This document shows positions 43,287 through 52,920 of a DNA stretch of 64,000 nucleotides, piece by piece. The number at the start of each line of letters is the position of its first letter. Position 1 is the first letter of the stretch. Origin of the DNA: Kitasatospora cinereorecta (GTDB lineage Bacteria; Actinomycetota; Actinomycetes; Streptomycetales; Streptomycetaceae). Both the position numbers and the translations under genes were made by a program. The stretch lies in NCBI RefSeq assembly GCF_024172095.1, contig NZ_JAMZDX010000003.1, positions 1,070,001 to 1,134,000 on the forward strand. The letters run 5' to 3'. Below the pieces are notes generated by a model, which saw only the letters and a program-made list of their open reading frames with translations, was not told the DNA's origin and searched no databases.

Positions 43287-43393
43287 AATCTTCCCGAAGG
43301 GTGGCGCCCGTCCGGCCGGACAACTCGTGGGGACGGGTGGGCCGGGGCGCCACCCCCGACATCTCCGCTTGTCTCCGCAGGGAAGGCCGAGCC

Positions 43394-44980
43394 ATGAGCC
43401 AGTCCGTACTCGACACCGCGCAGGAGGCCCGACCGGGCGACCGGCGCAGCCTGCGGGGACACCCGTGGCTGACGCTGCTCACGGTGGCCGTCGGCGTGAT
43501 GATGGTGGCCCTCGACGGCACCGTCGTCGCCATCGCCAACCCGGTCATCCAGACCGACCTCGGCGCCTCCCCGGCCGACATCCAGTGGGTCACCAGCGGC
43601 TACCTGCTGGCGCTCGCGGTCTTCCTGATCACCGCCGGCAAGATCGGCGACCGGTTCGGCCACAAGAGCACCTTCCTGGTCGGCGCGGCCGGCTTCGCCG
43701 CCACCTCCGCCGCGATCGGCTTCGCCGGCTCGATCCAGCAGGTGATCCTCTTCCGCGTGCTGCAGGGCCTGTTCGGCGCGCTGCTCCAGCCGGCCGCGCT
43801 CGGCCTGCTGCGCGGCGCCTTCCCGGCCGAGAAGCTCAACATGGCGATCGGCATCTGGGGCGGCGTCATCGGCGCGTCCACCGCGGCCGGCCCGATCGTC
43901 GGCGGCCTGCTGGTCGAGCACGTCAGCTGGGAGTCGGTGTTCTTCATCAACGTCCCGGTCGGCCTGATCGCCGTCGCGCTCGGCCTGTGGATCCTCAAGG
44001 ACGTACGCGCCGAGAACGCCGCCAAGTCCTTCGACATCCCCGGCATCGTGCTGCTCTCCGGCGCGATGTTCATGCTGGTCTGGGGCATCATCAAGGCCCC
44101 GACCTGGGGCTGGGGCGACCCGGCCACCCTGGTCTTCCTCGGCGGCGCCGTGCTCGCCATGGTGGTCTTCGCCTTCTGGCAGACCAGGGCCAAGGAGCCG
44201 CTGATCCCGCTCAGTCTGTTCCGCTCGGTGCCGCTGTCCGCCGGCACCCTGCTGATGGTGCTGATGGCCTTCGCCTTCTTCGGCGGCGTCTTCTTCGTCA
44301 CCTTCTACCTGCAGAACGTGCACGGCATGTCGCCGGTCGACGCCGGCGTCCACCTGCTGCCGATGACCGCCATGATGATCGTCGGCGCGCCGATCGCCGG
44401 CGCCGCGATCGGCAAGATCGGCCCGCGCATCCCGATCGTGGCCGGCATGCTGTTCACCACCGCCGCCATGCTCGGCATGTCGACCCTGGAGACCGACTCC
44501 GGCACCGGCGTGATGTCGCTCTGGTTCGTGCTGATGGGCCTCGGCCTCAGCCCGGTCATGGTCGGCGCCACCGAGGTCATCGTCGGCAACGCGCCGCTGG
44601 AGCTGTCCGGCGTGGCCGGCGGCCTGCAGCAGGCCGCGATGCAGGTCGGCGGCAGCCTGGGCACCGCCGTGCTCGGCGCGGTGATGGCCTCCAAGGTCGC
44701 CGACGTGCTGCCCGGCAACCTCGCCAGGACCCAGCTGCCGATCGACCCGGCGCAGGGCGAGGGCCTCAAGCAGGCCGCCCAGCTGGGCATCGCCCCGCCG
44801 ATGCCGCCGGGCACCCCGCAGCCGGCCGTGGACGCGATGGCCAACGCCATCCACTCCTCGTTCGTCAGCGGCATGTCGCTGGCCTTCACGGTCGCCGCCG
44901 TGGTCGCCCTCGCCGCCGCCGGCCTCGGCCTGTTCACCAAGCGCGGGGCCAACGACGCCGGACCCGCCGTACACATCTGA
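43394..44980 (+). CDS. MFS drug exporter, DHA2 family
   Basis: A 528-residue 14-TM antiporter of the EmrB/QacA type. It shows LDGTVVAIANPVIQ in helix 1, GKIGDRFGHKSTFLVG (motif A) and AAGPIVGG (motif C). ATG 43394 follows GGAAGG. It has only family-level similarity to the MFS protein at 172-1728. The divergent TetR gene probably represses it. A hairpin ends the unit. The substrate is not predictable from sequence. Confidence 0.92.
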   Translation: MSQSVLDTAQEARPGDRRSLRGHPWLTLLTVAVGVMMVALDGTVVAIANPVIQTDLGASPADIQWVTSGYLLALAVFLITAGKIGDRFGHKSTFLVGAAGFAATSAAIGFAGSIQQVILFRVLQGLFGALLQPAALGLLRGAFPAEKLNMAIGIWGGVIGASTAAGPIVGGLLVEHVSWESVFFINVPVGLIAVALGLWILKDVRAENAAKSFDIPGIVLLSGAMFMLVWGIIKAPTWGWGDPATLVFLGGAVLAMVVFAFWQTRAKEPLIPLSLFRSVPLSAGTLLMVLMAFAFFGGVFFVTFYLQNVHGMSPVDAGVHLLPMTAMMIVGAPIAGAAIGKIGPRIPIVAGMLFTTAAMLGMSTLETDSGTGVMSLWFVLMGLGLSPVMVGATEVIVGNAPLELSGVAGGLQQAAMQVGGSLGTAVLGAVMASKVADVLPGNLARTQLPIDPAQGEGLKQAAQLGIAPPMPPGTPQPAVDAMANAIHSSFVSGMSLAFTVAAVVALAAAGLGLFTKRGANDAGPAVHI

Positions 44981-44998
44981 TCCCCCGTCGGATCCGCC

Positions 44999-45034
44999 AC
45001 GGGCCCGCCGCGCCTCCGGGAGCGGCGGGCCCGT
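44999..45034. terminator. Hairpin terminator after MFS gene
   Basis: ACGGGCCCGCCGC (44999-45011) pairs perfectly with 45022-45034 around a ten-base loop, 19 bases after the stop. Confidence 0.85.
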
Positions 45035-45053
45035 CGTGCGTACCCTCGGACGG

Positions 45054-46874
45054 GTGATCGTGACCGACTGGCAGGCCCGCCACGGCCTGGACGCGACGGA
45101 CCATCAGGCCGCCTTCGACCGGCTCACCGGCCGCGGCTACCGGCTGCTGCGCCTGACCGGCTACGAACTCGCCGGCGAGGCCAGGTACGCGAGCATCTGG
45201 GCGGTCCAGGGCGGCAACGCCTGGCAGGCCCGGCACGGCCTGCCGGCCGCCGACTACCAGGCCGCCGTCACCGCCCTGGCCCGGGACGGCTACCGGCCGG
45301 TCGACCTCTCGGTCTGCCGGGCCGGCGGCCGGGTACTGTTCAGCGCCGTCTGGGAGCAGGAGGAGGGCCTGGAGTGGATCGCCCGCCACGGCCTGACCGG
45401 CGCCCAGTACCAGACCCTGTTCGACGAGCTGTCGGCCGACGGCTTCCGGCTGCGCTGCCTGTCCCCGTACGAGGACGAGGACGGCACCGAGCGCTTCGCC
45501 TGCGTCTGGGACCGCTACGCCGGACCGCCCTGGCAGGCCCGGCACGGCCTGACCGCCGCCGAGTACCAGCGCGAGTTCGACCGCTGGAAGGAGCACGGCT
45601 ACCGGCCGGTCCGGGTGGTCGGCCACCCGGTCGGCCATGAGGTCCGGTACGCGGCGATCTGGGAGCAGTCGGCCGGCCACCCGTGGCGGGCCGAGCACGG
45701 CGTCGCCCACGCCGACTACCAGGCCCACTTCGACGCCCTGGCCGCCGAGGGCCTGCGACTGGTCGAGCTGAGCGGCTACCGCGCGGGCGGCTCGGCGGCG
45801 TACACCACGGTCTGGGAGGCCACCCCCGAGACCGACACCGCCGCCGACCCGGCGGCCGCCCTGGTGGTGCCCTTCCTGCAGAAGTGGGCCGTGCCCGGCC
45901 TGTCCTTCGCGCTCGCGCGCGGCGGCGCGATCCGGACGACCCGGGCGTACGGCTACGCCAACCGGATCACCCGGGAGATCGCCACCACCGCCCACCGCTT
46001 CCGGGTCGCCAGCGTCGCCAAGCCGATCACCTCCACCGCCGTCCACCTGCTGATCGAGCAGGGCCGGCTGGCCCTCACCGACCCGGTGTTCGGGCCCGGA
46101 GCGCTGCTCGGCACCCGCTACGGCACCCGGCCGTACAGCGGCCGGCTGCAGTCCGTCCGGTTGCAGCACCTGCTGGAGCACTCGGCCGGGGGCTGGACCA
46201 ACGACGGCGAGGACCCGATGTTCCAGCAGCTCTTCCTCGACCGGGAGGCGCTGATCACCTGGACCCTGGACAACCGTCCGCTGGACGCAGACCCCGGCAC
46301 CACCTACGGCTACTCCAACTTCGGCTACTGCCTGCTCGGCCGGATCGTGGAGCGGGCCGGCGGCCTGCCGTACGGGGAGTTCGTCCACCGCCACGTGCTC
46401 GACCCGGTCGGCGCCTCCCAGGCGGTACTGGCCGGTGCCACCGCCGAGGAGCGCCACGAGCGCGAGGCGATGTACACCGGGACCGACCTGGCGGCGCCGT
46501 ACGGGATCCGGGTGGACCGGATGGACGCCCACGGCGGCTGGGCGGCGACCCCCGTCGACCTGCTGCGCTTCCTGTTCGCGGTGGACGGCCTGCCCTCACC
46601 CGCCGACATCCTGCAGCCCGCCTCCCGCACCGCCATGACCACCGCCTCCGCGGTCCGCCCGGTCACCCCGACCGCGCCCGGCTACGCCCGCGGCTGGGCG
46701 GTCAACAGCGCCGGCACGATCTGGCACGACGGCACCCTGCCGGGCAGTCAGGCGATCCTGGTCCGCCCGGACGACGGCCGGGCCTGGGCCGCGGTGTGCA
46801 ACGCCGGCCGCCCGAACAGCGCGCTCGGCGGCGAGTTCGACGCCCTGCTGTGGCAGGTGCAGGACCTGCTCTGA
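45054..46874 (+). CDS. Polyglycine-hydrolase-like protein: five BTRD1 repeats plus beta-lactamase fold
   Basis: About 606 residues. The first 270 hold five tandem repeats of about 52 residues, each with W-x-A-R-H-G, a D/E-Y-Q helix, G-Y/F-R and a closing W-E/D (bacterial tandem repeat domain 1). A serine-hydrolase domain follows, with S320-V-A-K323, Y420-S-N422 and a C-terminal HDG motif. This layout is that of fungal polyglycine hydrolases, which cleave glycine-rich plant proteins. No signal peptide is seen, so export or a cytoplasmic role is open. GTG 45054 is preferred because a TACCCT box 8 bases upstream suggests a leaderless mRNA; GTG 45036 and 45060 are alternatives. Confidence 0.85.
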   Translation: MIVTDWQARHGLDATDHQAAFDRLTGRGYRLLRLTGYELAGEARYASIWAVQGGNAWQARHGLPAADYQAAVTALARDGYRPVDLSVCRAGGRVLFSAVWEQEEGLEWIARHGLTGAQYQTLFDELSADGFRLRCLSPYEDEDGTERFACVWDRYAGPPWQARHGLTAAEYQREFDRWKEHGYRPVRVVGHPVGHEVRYAAIWEQSAGHPWRAEHGVAHADYQAHFDALAAEGLRLVELSGYRAGGSAAYTTVWEATPETDTAADPAAALVVPFLQKWAVPGLSFALARGGAIRTTRAYGYANRITREIATTAHRFRVASVAKPITSTAVHLLIEQGRLALTDPVFGPGALLGTRYGTRPYSGRLQSVRLQHLLEHSAGGWTNDGEDPMFQQLFLDREALITWTLDNRPLDADPGTTYGYSNFGYCLLGRIVERAGGLPYGEFVHRHVLDPVGASQAVLAGATAEERHEREAMYTGTDLAAPYGIRVDRMDAHGGWAATPVDLLRFLFAVDGLPSPADILQPASRTAMTTASAVRPVTPTAPGYARGWAVNSAGTIWHDGTLPGSQAILVRPDDGRAWAAVCNAGRPNSALGGEFDALLWQVQDLL

Positions 46875-46899
46875 GCCGGGGCCGACCGGAGCTGTCCGG

Positions 46900-47076
46900 T
46901 CAGTTGATCCGCCGCAGGCTCTCCGCAGCCAGGTCCCTGGCCTCCTCGACGAAGCGGATCCGCTCCTCCCGTTCCAGATCCGGGAAGTAGTCCTTCAGCC
47001 GCAGTTGGGCGGCGTCCGGTGCCAGGTGCAGCTCGGTGAGCAGGAACCCGGCCCGGGCGATGATGTCCTCGCGCAT
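46900..47076 (-). CDS. Small hypothetical protein
   Basis: A 58-residue, highly charged, helical protein (MREDIIARAGFLLTELHLAP, then LKDYFPDLEREERIRFVEEARDLAAESLRRIN). Codons carry the strong third-position GC of real genes. It lies alone on the opposite strand between two forward genes, with the start also possible at GTG 47133. I do not recognise a family. Confidence 0.5.
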   Translation of the reverse strand: MREDIIARAGFLLTELHLAPDAAQLRLKDYFPDLEREERIRFVEEARDLAAESLRRIN

Positions 47077-47150
47077 GTCCTGATTCTGCGCCCGACCGGG
47101 CCCCGGGGTCAGACTGGGAGCAGGGGACGTCACCAGAATGCGGGAACGCC

Positions 47151-49004
47151 ATGGGATCGTCCGACGAGGACCGCGTGATCGCGGGACGCTACCGGCTGGT
47201 CGAACGGCTCGGCCGGGGCGGCATGGGCACGGTCTGGGTCGCCGAGGACCTCAAGCTGGACCGCCGGGTCGCGGTCAAGGAACTCACCGCCAGCGGCGTA
47301 CCGGAGAGCGAACTGCCCACCCTGCACTCCCGGATGCTCCAGGAGGCCCGGGCCGCCGCCCAGATCAAGCACCCCGGCGTGATCACCGTCTACGACGTGC
47401 TGGAGCAGGACGGCCGGCCGTGGATCGTCATGGAGCTGATCGACGGCCGCTCGCTCGCCGAGGTGATCGCCACCGAGGGCACCCTGATCCCGCGGGACGC
47501 CGCCCGGGTCGGCGAGCAGGTGCTGGCCGCCCTCGACCAGGCCCACCGGCACGGCGTGCTGCACCGGGACGTCAAGCCCGCCAACGTCCTGCTGGAGCGC
47601 GGCGGACGGGTGGTGCTGACCGACTTCGGCATCGCCATGATGGCCGGCTCGCCCGGCCTGACCCGGACCGGGGACATCGTCGGCTCACCGGACTACGTCG
47701 CGCCCGAGCGGGTCAGCGGCCACCGGCCCGGGCCCGAGTCCGACCTGTGGTCGCTCGGCGCGACCCTGTACGCCGCCGTGGAGGGCCAGTCGCCGTTCCA
47801 CCGCACCACCACCATGTCCACCCTCCAGGCGGTGCTCTCCGACCCGCTGCCGCCGCCGCGCGACGCCGGGGCGCTCACCCCGGTCATCGAGGCGTTACTG
47901 CGCAAGGACCCGGCCGAGCGGCCGGACGCGGAGCAGGCGCTGCGCGAGCTGCGCGAGGTGGCCGCCGCCTCCACCGGCGCGACCCGCCCGCCGACCGTGC
48001 TGCACCCGCCCACGGAGGTGGCCCGCCCCGGCGAGGGGGAGCCCACCCGGTCCACGCCGCCGACGCCCTTCCCGGCCGCCCCGCCGCCGCACACCCCGCC
48101 CGCCCCGCTGACGCCCGGCCCGCCGCCCCCGGTGCCGCCCCCGCCGCCCGTACCGGTCGCGCTCGGCTCCGTCCCGCCCACCCCGGTGGGCGGGCCGCCC
48201 ACGCCCGCCCCGGGGCCGCAGACGCCGGCCGGAGGGCCGCCGACCCCGCCCACGCTGCCGACGGTGGAGCCGTCCGGTGGCCCGCCCGGGCCGGAGCGGT
48301 CCTCCCGGCGCCGGACGCTGATCATCGCCGGTGCGGTGGCCGCCGTCCTGGTGGCAGGCGGCGTGACCTTCGCGGTGGTCGGCGGCTCCTCCGGCGGCGG
48401 GCAGACCGCGGCGACCGCGCCGAGCACCTCCCCCGCCTACCCGAGCCCCACCCCCACCCCGACGCCGAGCACGGCGACCGCGACCGCGACGGCCACCGCG
48501 ACGGCCACCGCCACCGCGACCCACACCGTCACCAACACCCCCGCGCCGGCCACCCCGGCCCTGCCCGCCGCCCCGGCCGGCTACCAGTGGGTGGACGACC
48601 CGGCCGGCTTCCGGGTGGCCGTTCCGCAGGGCTGGACCCGCACCGAGACCAGCGGCCAGATCGACTACTCCCCGGACGGCGGGGTCCACCTGCTGCGCTT
48701 CGGGGTGAACCCGGGGGCGGCGCAGTCCTCCGAGGCGCACTTCCTGCAGCTGGAGCAGACCGTCGGCGGCTACCCGGACTACTACCGGGTCACCCTGGCC
48801 GCCAACACCTACCAGGGCCGCGACGGCGCCCTGTGGGAGTTCACCTGGACCGACCCCCAGCGCGGCCCCCGGCACGCCGCCGACCAGGCCTTCGTCGCCG
48901 CCAACGGCACCGAGTACGCGGTCTACATGTCCGCACCCGACCAGGACTGGACCACCGCCCAGCAGCAGTTCTCCACCGTGCTCAACTCCTTCACGGTGAA
49001 GTAG
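47151..49004 (+). CDS. Transmembrane Ser/Thr protein kinase with a TTA codon
   Basis: A 617-residue PknB-type kinase. The kinase domain (about 13-270) has the glycine loop LGRGGMGTVWV, K43, HRDVKPAN with D140, DFG (158-160) and APE. A long Pro-rich linker (about 275-380) precedes one TM helix (about 386-408). An Ala/Thr repeat region (ATATATATATAT) and an extracellular domain of about 140 residues follow (WVDDPAGFRVAVPQGW, FTVK), probably a sensor. Codon 249 (47895-47897) is TTA, read in streptomycetes by the bldA tRNA, so translation may be tied to development. ATG 47151. It is convergent with aceE and ends at a long hairpin. Confidence 0.92.
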   Translation: MGSSDEDRVIAGRYRLVERLGRGGMGTVWVAEDLKLDRRVAVKELTASGVPESELPTLHSRMLQEARAAAQIKHPGVITVYDVLEQDGRPWIVMELIDGRSLAEVIATEGTLIPRDAARVGEQVLAALDQAHRHGVLHRDVKPANVLLERGGRVVLTDFGIAMMAGSPGLTRTGDIVGSPDYVAPERVSGHRPGPESDLWSLGATLYAAVEGQSPFHRTTTMSTLQAVLSDPLPPPRDAGALTPVIEALLRKDPAERPDAEQALRELREVAAASTGATRPPTVLHPPTEVARPGEGEPTRSTPPTPFPAAPPPHTPPAPLTPGPPPPVPPPPPVPVALGSVPPTPVGGPPTPAPGPQTPAGGPPTPPTLPTVEPSGGPPGPERSSRRRTLIIAGAVAAVLVAGGVTFAVVGGSSGGGQTAATAPSTSPAYPSPTPTPTPSTATATATATATATATATHTVTNTPAPATPALPAAPAGYQWVDDPAGFRVAVPQGWTRTETSGQIDYSPDGGVHLLRFGVNPGAAQSSEAHFLQLEQTVGGYPDYYRVTLAANTYQGRDGALWEFTWTDPQRGPRHAADQAFVAANGTEYAVYMSAPDQDWTTAQQQFSTVLNSFTVK

Positions 49005-49011
49005 CCGCGAA

Positions 49012-49055
49012 AGCCCGAGGGCCGGACTCCCCGCGGGGAGTCCGGCCCTCGGGCT
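49012..49055. terminator. Perfect 44-bp palindromic terminator, bidirectional
   Basis: Twenty-two bases on each side pair without mismatch around a CCCCGCGGGG centre, between the convergent kinase and aceE genes. Confidence 0.9.
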
Positions 49056-49069
49056 CAGCCCATGACGGC

Positions 49070-51820
49070 TCAGGCGTCGCCGCCCGCCGCGCCCGGGTCG
49101 GCCGCGGCCACGTCGAGCAGCTGGTAGCGGTCGATCGCGTCCTTCAGCGCCGAGCGGTCGATCTTGCCCTGCTTGGCGAGCTCGGTGAGCACGCCCAGGA
49201 CGACCGACTGCGCGTCGATGTGGAAGAACCGGCGGGCCGCACCGCGGGTGTCGGCGAAGCCGAAGCCGTCCGCACCCAGCGACTGGTACTGGCCCGGCAC
49301 CCAGCGCGAGATCTGGTCCGGCACCGCGCGCATCCAGTCGGACACCGCGACGAACGGGCCCTCGGCGCCCTGGAGCTTCTGCGTCACGTACGGGACGCGC
49401 TGCGGCTCCTCCGGGTGCAGCAGGTTGAACTCCTCGGCCTCCACCGCGTCGCGGCGCAGCTCGTTCCAGGAGGTCGCCGACCAGACGTCCGCCTTGACGT
49501 TCCACTCCGCGGCGAGGATCCGCTGCGCCTCCAGCGCCCACGGCACCGCCACGCCGGACGCCAGGATCTGCGCCGGGATCTGGCCCGCGGCGCCGTCCTG
49601 GAGCTTGTAGACGCCCTTGAGGATGCCCTCCACGTCCACGTTCTCGGGCTCGACCGGCATCTTGATCGGCTCGTTGTAGACGGTGATGTAGTAGAAGACG
49701 TCCTCGCCGTGCGGGTGCGCGGTGGAGGAGCCGTACATCCGGCGCAGACCGTCCTGGACGATGTGCGCGATCTCGTAGCCGTACGCCGGGTCGTAGGACA
49801 CGACGGCCGGGTTGGTCGAGGCCAGCAGGTGCGAGTGGCCGTCGGCGTGCTGCAGGCCCTCACCGGTCAGCGTGGTGCGGCCGGCGGTGGCGCCGAGCAC
49901 GAAGCCGCGGGCCAGCTGGTCGGCCATCTGCCAGAACTGGTCGCCGGTGCGCTGGAACCCGAACATCGAGTAGAAGACGTAGACCGGGATCAGCGGCTCG
50001 CCGTGCGTCGCGTAGGACGAGCCGGCGGCGATCAGCGAGGCGGTGCAGCCCGCCTCGGAGATGCCGTCGTGCAGCATCTGGCCGGTCGGCGACTCCTTGT
50101 ACGCCAGGAGCAGCTCGCGGTCGACCGACTCGTAGGTCTGGCCGAGCGGGTTGTAGATCTTGGCGGACGGGAAGAGCGAGTCCATGCCGAAGGTGCGGTA
50201 CTCGTCCGGGGCGATCGGCACGAAGCGGTTGCCGATGCCCTTGTCGCGCATCAGGTCCTTGAGCAGCCGGACGAACGCCATGGTGGTGGCGATGGTCTGG
50301 TTGCCGGAACCCTTCTTGACCGCCTTGTACGCGTCGTCGCCCGGCAGGGCGAGCGGGCGCGGACGCACCTTGCGGGTCGGCACGTAGCCGCCGAGCTCGC
50401 GCCGGCGGTCGTGCATGTACTGGATCTCCTCCGAGTTGCGACCCGGGTGGTAGTAGGGCGCGTAGCCCTCGTCCAGCTGCTTGTCGGTGATCGGCAGGTG
50501 CAGCCGGTCGCGGAAGCGCTTCAGGTCCTCGACCGTCAGCTTCTTCATCTGGTGGGTCGCGTTGCGGCCCTCGAAGTTCGGGCCGAGGGTCCAGCCCTTG
50601 ACCGTCTGGGCGAGGATGACCGTCGGCTGGCCCTTGTGCTCGCGGGCCGCCTTGAACGCGGCGTAGACCTTGCGGTGGTCGTGGCCGCCGCGGCCCAGGT
50701 GCTGGATCTCGTGGTCGGTCATGTTCTCGACCATCGCGCGCAGGCGCAGGTCGCCGCCGAAGAAGTGCTCGCGGATGTACGCGCCGGTCTCGGTGGCGTA
50801 GGTCTGGAACTGGCCGTCGACCGTGGTGTTCAGCTTGTTCACCAGGACGCCGTCGCGGTCCTGCGCGAGCAGCGGGTCCCAGCTGCGGTCCCAGACCAGC
50901 TTGATCACGTTCCAGCCGGCGCCGCGGAACTGCGACTCCAGCTCCTGGATGATCTTGCCGTTGCCGCGGACCGGGCCGTCCAGGCGCTGCAGGTTGCAGT
51001 TGACCACGAAGGTCAGGTTGTCCAGGCCCTCGCGGGCGGCCAGCGAGAGCTGGCCGAGCGACTCGGGCTCGTCCATCTCGCCGTCGCCCAGGAAGGCGTA
51101 CACGTGCGAGTCGGAGGTGTCCTTGATGCCACGGTGCTCGAGGTACCGGTTCATCCGGGCCTGGTAGATCGCGCCGAGCGGGCCGAGGCCCATCGAGACG
51201 GTCGGGAACTCCCAGAAGTCCGGCATCAGCCGCGGGTGCGGGTAGCTGGACAGGCCGTACGGAGCCTTCGACTTCTCCTGGCGGAACGCGTCGAGCTGCT
51301 GCTCGGAGAGTCGGTCCAGGAGGAACGCGCGGGCGTAGATGCCCGGGGAGGCGTGACCCTGGAAGAAGATCTGGTCGCCGCTCTCGCCCTCGGCGTCCTT
51401 GCCGCGGAAGAAGTAGTTGAAGCCCACGTCGTAGAGCGACGCGGAGGAGGCGAAGGTGGCGATGTGGCCGCCGACGCCGATGCCGGGCCGCTGCGCGCGG
51501 GAGACCATGACGGCCGCGTTCCAGCGGGTCGCGTTCAGGATCTTGCGCTCGATCTCCTCGTTGCCGGGGAAGAACGGCTCGTCCTTGGTCGCGATGGTGT
51601 TCACGTAGTCCGTGCTGCGCATCTCGGGCACGGCGACACGCTTCTCACGGGCGCGCTCGATCAGCCGCAGCATCAGGTAGCGGGCGCGCTCGCGCCCGCG
51701 CTCGTCGATGGCAGCGTCAAGCGACTCCAGCCACTCCGCGGTCTCCTCGGGATCGAAGTCCGGGACCTGGCTCGGGAGGCCGCCAATGATGATCGGGTTG
51801 CGATCGGATCCGGAAGCCAC
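49070..51820 (-). CDS. aceE: Pyruvate dehydrogenase E1 component, homodimeric type
   Basis: A 916-residue thiamine-diphosphate enzyme that decarboxylates pyruvate and acetylates the lipoyl E2 subunit, feeding acetyl-CoA into metabolism. The ThDP/Mg motif GDGEMDE is at 245-251 with the paired NCN further on. Other hallmarks are GHIATFASSASLYDVGFNYFF and HRKVYAAFKAA. The length matches actinobacterial AceE. Codon use is highly biased, as for a strongly expressed gene. ATG 51820. No E2 or E3 gene is adjacent, as is normal in actinomycetes. Confidence 0.96.
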   Translation of the reverse strand: MASGSDRNPIIIGGLPSQVPDFDPEETAEWLESLDAAIDERGRERARYLMLRLIERAREKRVAVPEMRSTDYVNTIATKDEPFFPGNEEIERKILNATRWNAAVMVSRAQRPGIGVGGHIATFASSASLYDVGFNYFFRGKDAEGESGDQIFFQGHASPGIYARAFLLDRLSEQQLDAFRQEKSKAPYGLSSYPHPRLMPDFWEFPTVSMGLGPLGAIYQARMNRYLEHRGIKDTSDSHVYAFLGDGEMDEPESLGQLSLAAREGLDNLTFVVNCNLQRLDGPVRGNGKIIQELESQFRGAGWNVIKLVWDRSWDPLLAQDRDGVLVNKLNTTVDGQFQTYATETGAYIREHFFGGDLRLRAMVENMTDHEIQHLGRGGHDHRKVYAAFKAAREHKGQPTVILAQTVKGWTLGPNFEGRNATHQMKKLTVEDLKRFRDRLHLPITDKQLDEGYAPYYHPGRNSEEIQYMHDRRRELGGYVPTRKVRPRPLALPGDDAYKAVKKGSGNQTIATTMAFVRLLKDLMRDKGIGNRFVPIAPDEYRTFGMDSLFPSAKIYNPLGQTYESVDRELLLAYKESPTGQMLHDGISEAGCTASLIAAGSSYATHGEPLIPVYVFYSMFGFQRTGDQFWQMADQLARGFVLGATAGRTTLTGEGLQHADGHSHLLASTNPAVVSYDPAYGYEIAHIVQDGLRRMYGSSTAHPHGEDVFYYITVYNEPIKMPVEPENVDVEGILKGVYKLQDGAAGQIPAQILASGVAVPWALEAQRILAAEWNVKADVWSATSWNELRRDAVEAEEFNLLHPEEPQRVPYVTQKLQGAEGPFVAVSDWMRAVPDQISRWVPGQYQSLGADGFGFADTRGAARRFFHIDAQSVVLGVLTELAKQGKIDRSALKDAIDRYQLLDVAAADPGAAGGDA

Positions 51821-52278
51821 GCTGTTCCTTCACTGTCGGTCGAAACTGATGTGTCGCGCCGCCTCCATCGTGCTACCGCGTTCGGAGATCCGTCATCTCT
51901 ACCGATCGGTAACCGTTCCGCCTGGTAGACGGCACGGTCAGGAGGTGGTCCGACCTGGGACCCCGACCGTCCAACGTCGGCCGGTCGGGATGAGGGCCAA
52001 CAGAAGACTCTACGCCCGGGTGGCCCTGCTCCCCGAATGCCGTTCGCATCCCGGTCACGTGTACGGACTGCGAAACCGGCCCCGGCGAAGCATGCTGGGT
52101 CGGGACAGAAAAGGGCAAACCAGTGTGATTCCCGACACATGGGTCGGCGTGTCCCGCCACGACACGTCAACCTTTGGGTGGGATCGGGGGTCGGGTACTT
52201 GCGCGAACCGCCGGTCCCGTGTGGACTACGGCCACAGCCTCGGCATGGATGCCGAGTCGAATACTGGAGGTTATTCCC
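51821..52278. other. 458-base gap between divergent aceE and DUF3052 genes
   Basis: No gene is visible; several open frames of 60-95 codons here lack conserved sequence and codon bias. On the aceE side there is a 12-bp palindrome TACCGATCGGTA (51900-51911) about 80 bases before the aceE start. The right half includes GACACATGGGTCGGCGTGTC near 52134-52153 and the GGAGG of DUF3052. The length leaves room for regulated promoters in both directions, but no -35/-10 pair stands out. Confidence 0.4.
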
Positions 52279-52716
52279 GTGAGCGCGACCGCGGACCCCG
52301 CGGACAAGTCCAACCCGGCGCTTCGTCTGGGCTTCGAACAGGGCCAGATCATTCAGGAGCTCGGGTACGACGACGACAGTGACCCGGAGCTCCGCGAGGG
52401 CATCGAAGAGCTGACCGGCACCGAACTCGTCGACGAGGACTACGACGACGTCGCCGACGGCGTCCTGCTGTGGCACCGCGAGGAGGACGGGGATCTCACC
52501 GACGCCCTGGTCGACGCGCTCGAGTACCTCGCGGAGGGCGGCCTGATCTGGCTGCTCACCCCGAAGACCGGCCGCGACGGCCACGTGGAGGCGCACGAGA
52601 TCGCCGACGCGGCCAAGACCGCAGGCCTGTCCCAGACCAGCTCCGTGGCGATCGCCAAGGACTGGGCCGGCACCCGCCTGGCCACCCCGAAGGCCTCGAA
52701 GACCGGCAAGCGCTGA
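52279..52716 (+). CDS. DUF3052 family protein
   Basis: A 145-residue acidic cytoplasmic protein of the actinobacterial DUF3052 family, function unknown. Typical stretches are NPALRLGFEQGQIIQELGYDDD, DGVLLWHREEDGDL and LSQTSSVAIAKDWAGTRL. GTG 52279 is supported by GGAGG at 52266-52270; an earlier in-frame ATG at 52174 has no such site. It lies between aceE and a peroxiredoxin, the conserved order seen in Streptomyces, and ends at a strong hairpin. Confidence 0.88.
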   Translation: MSATADPADKSNPALRLGFEQGQIIQELGYDDDSDPELREGIEELTGTELVDEDYDDVADGVLLWHREEDGDLTDALVDALEYLAEGGLIWLLTPKTGRDGHVEAHEIADAAKTAGLSQTSSVAIAKDWAGTRLATPKASKTGKR

Positions 52717-52728
52717 GTCCTCGCCCCC

Positions 52729-52760
52729 GGGCCCCGCTGGAGCTTCCTCCAGCGGGGCCC
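52729..52760. terminator. Hairpin terminator after DUF3052 gene
   Basis: GGGCCCCGCTGGAG pairs perfectly with the complementary 14 bases around a CTTC tetraloop. Confidence 0.88.
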
Positions 52761-52920
52761 GCGTGCTTCGCGACCCCGCTTGTGGATGCCTCCGGTGCGC
52801 GTGTTCACCCAGGGCGAAAAACGCTCCCCACCGGCCGTAACGCCTCACCCGAACGGCGGAAACCACCCGAACGGATGCGAGGATGCGGGTGCCCGCACAT
52901 CTGCTGAGGAAGGTCTTCCC

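Noticed and set aside
48470..48535. The 6-base ACCGCG-type repeats in the kinase gene as a phase-variation tract
   Set aside because: The unit keeps the frame and encodes an Ala/Thr linker; length changes would not switch the gene off.
51873..52382. Several 60-224 codon frames between aceE and DUF3052
   Set aside because: No conserved sequence or codon bias, and they overlap the control region and the better-supported DUF3052 start.
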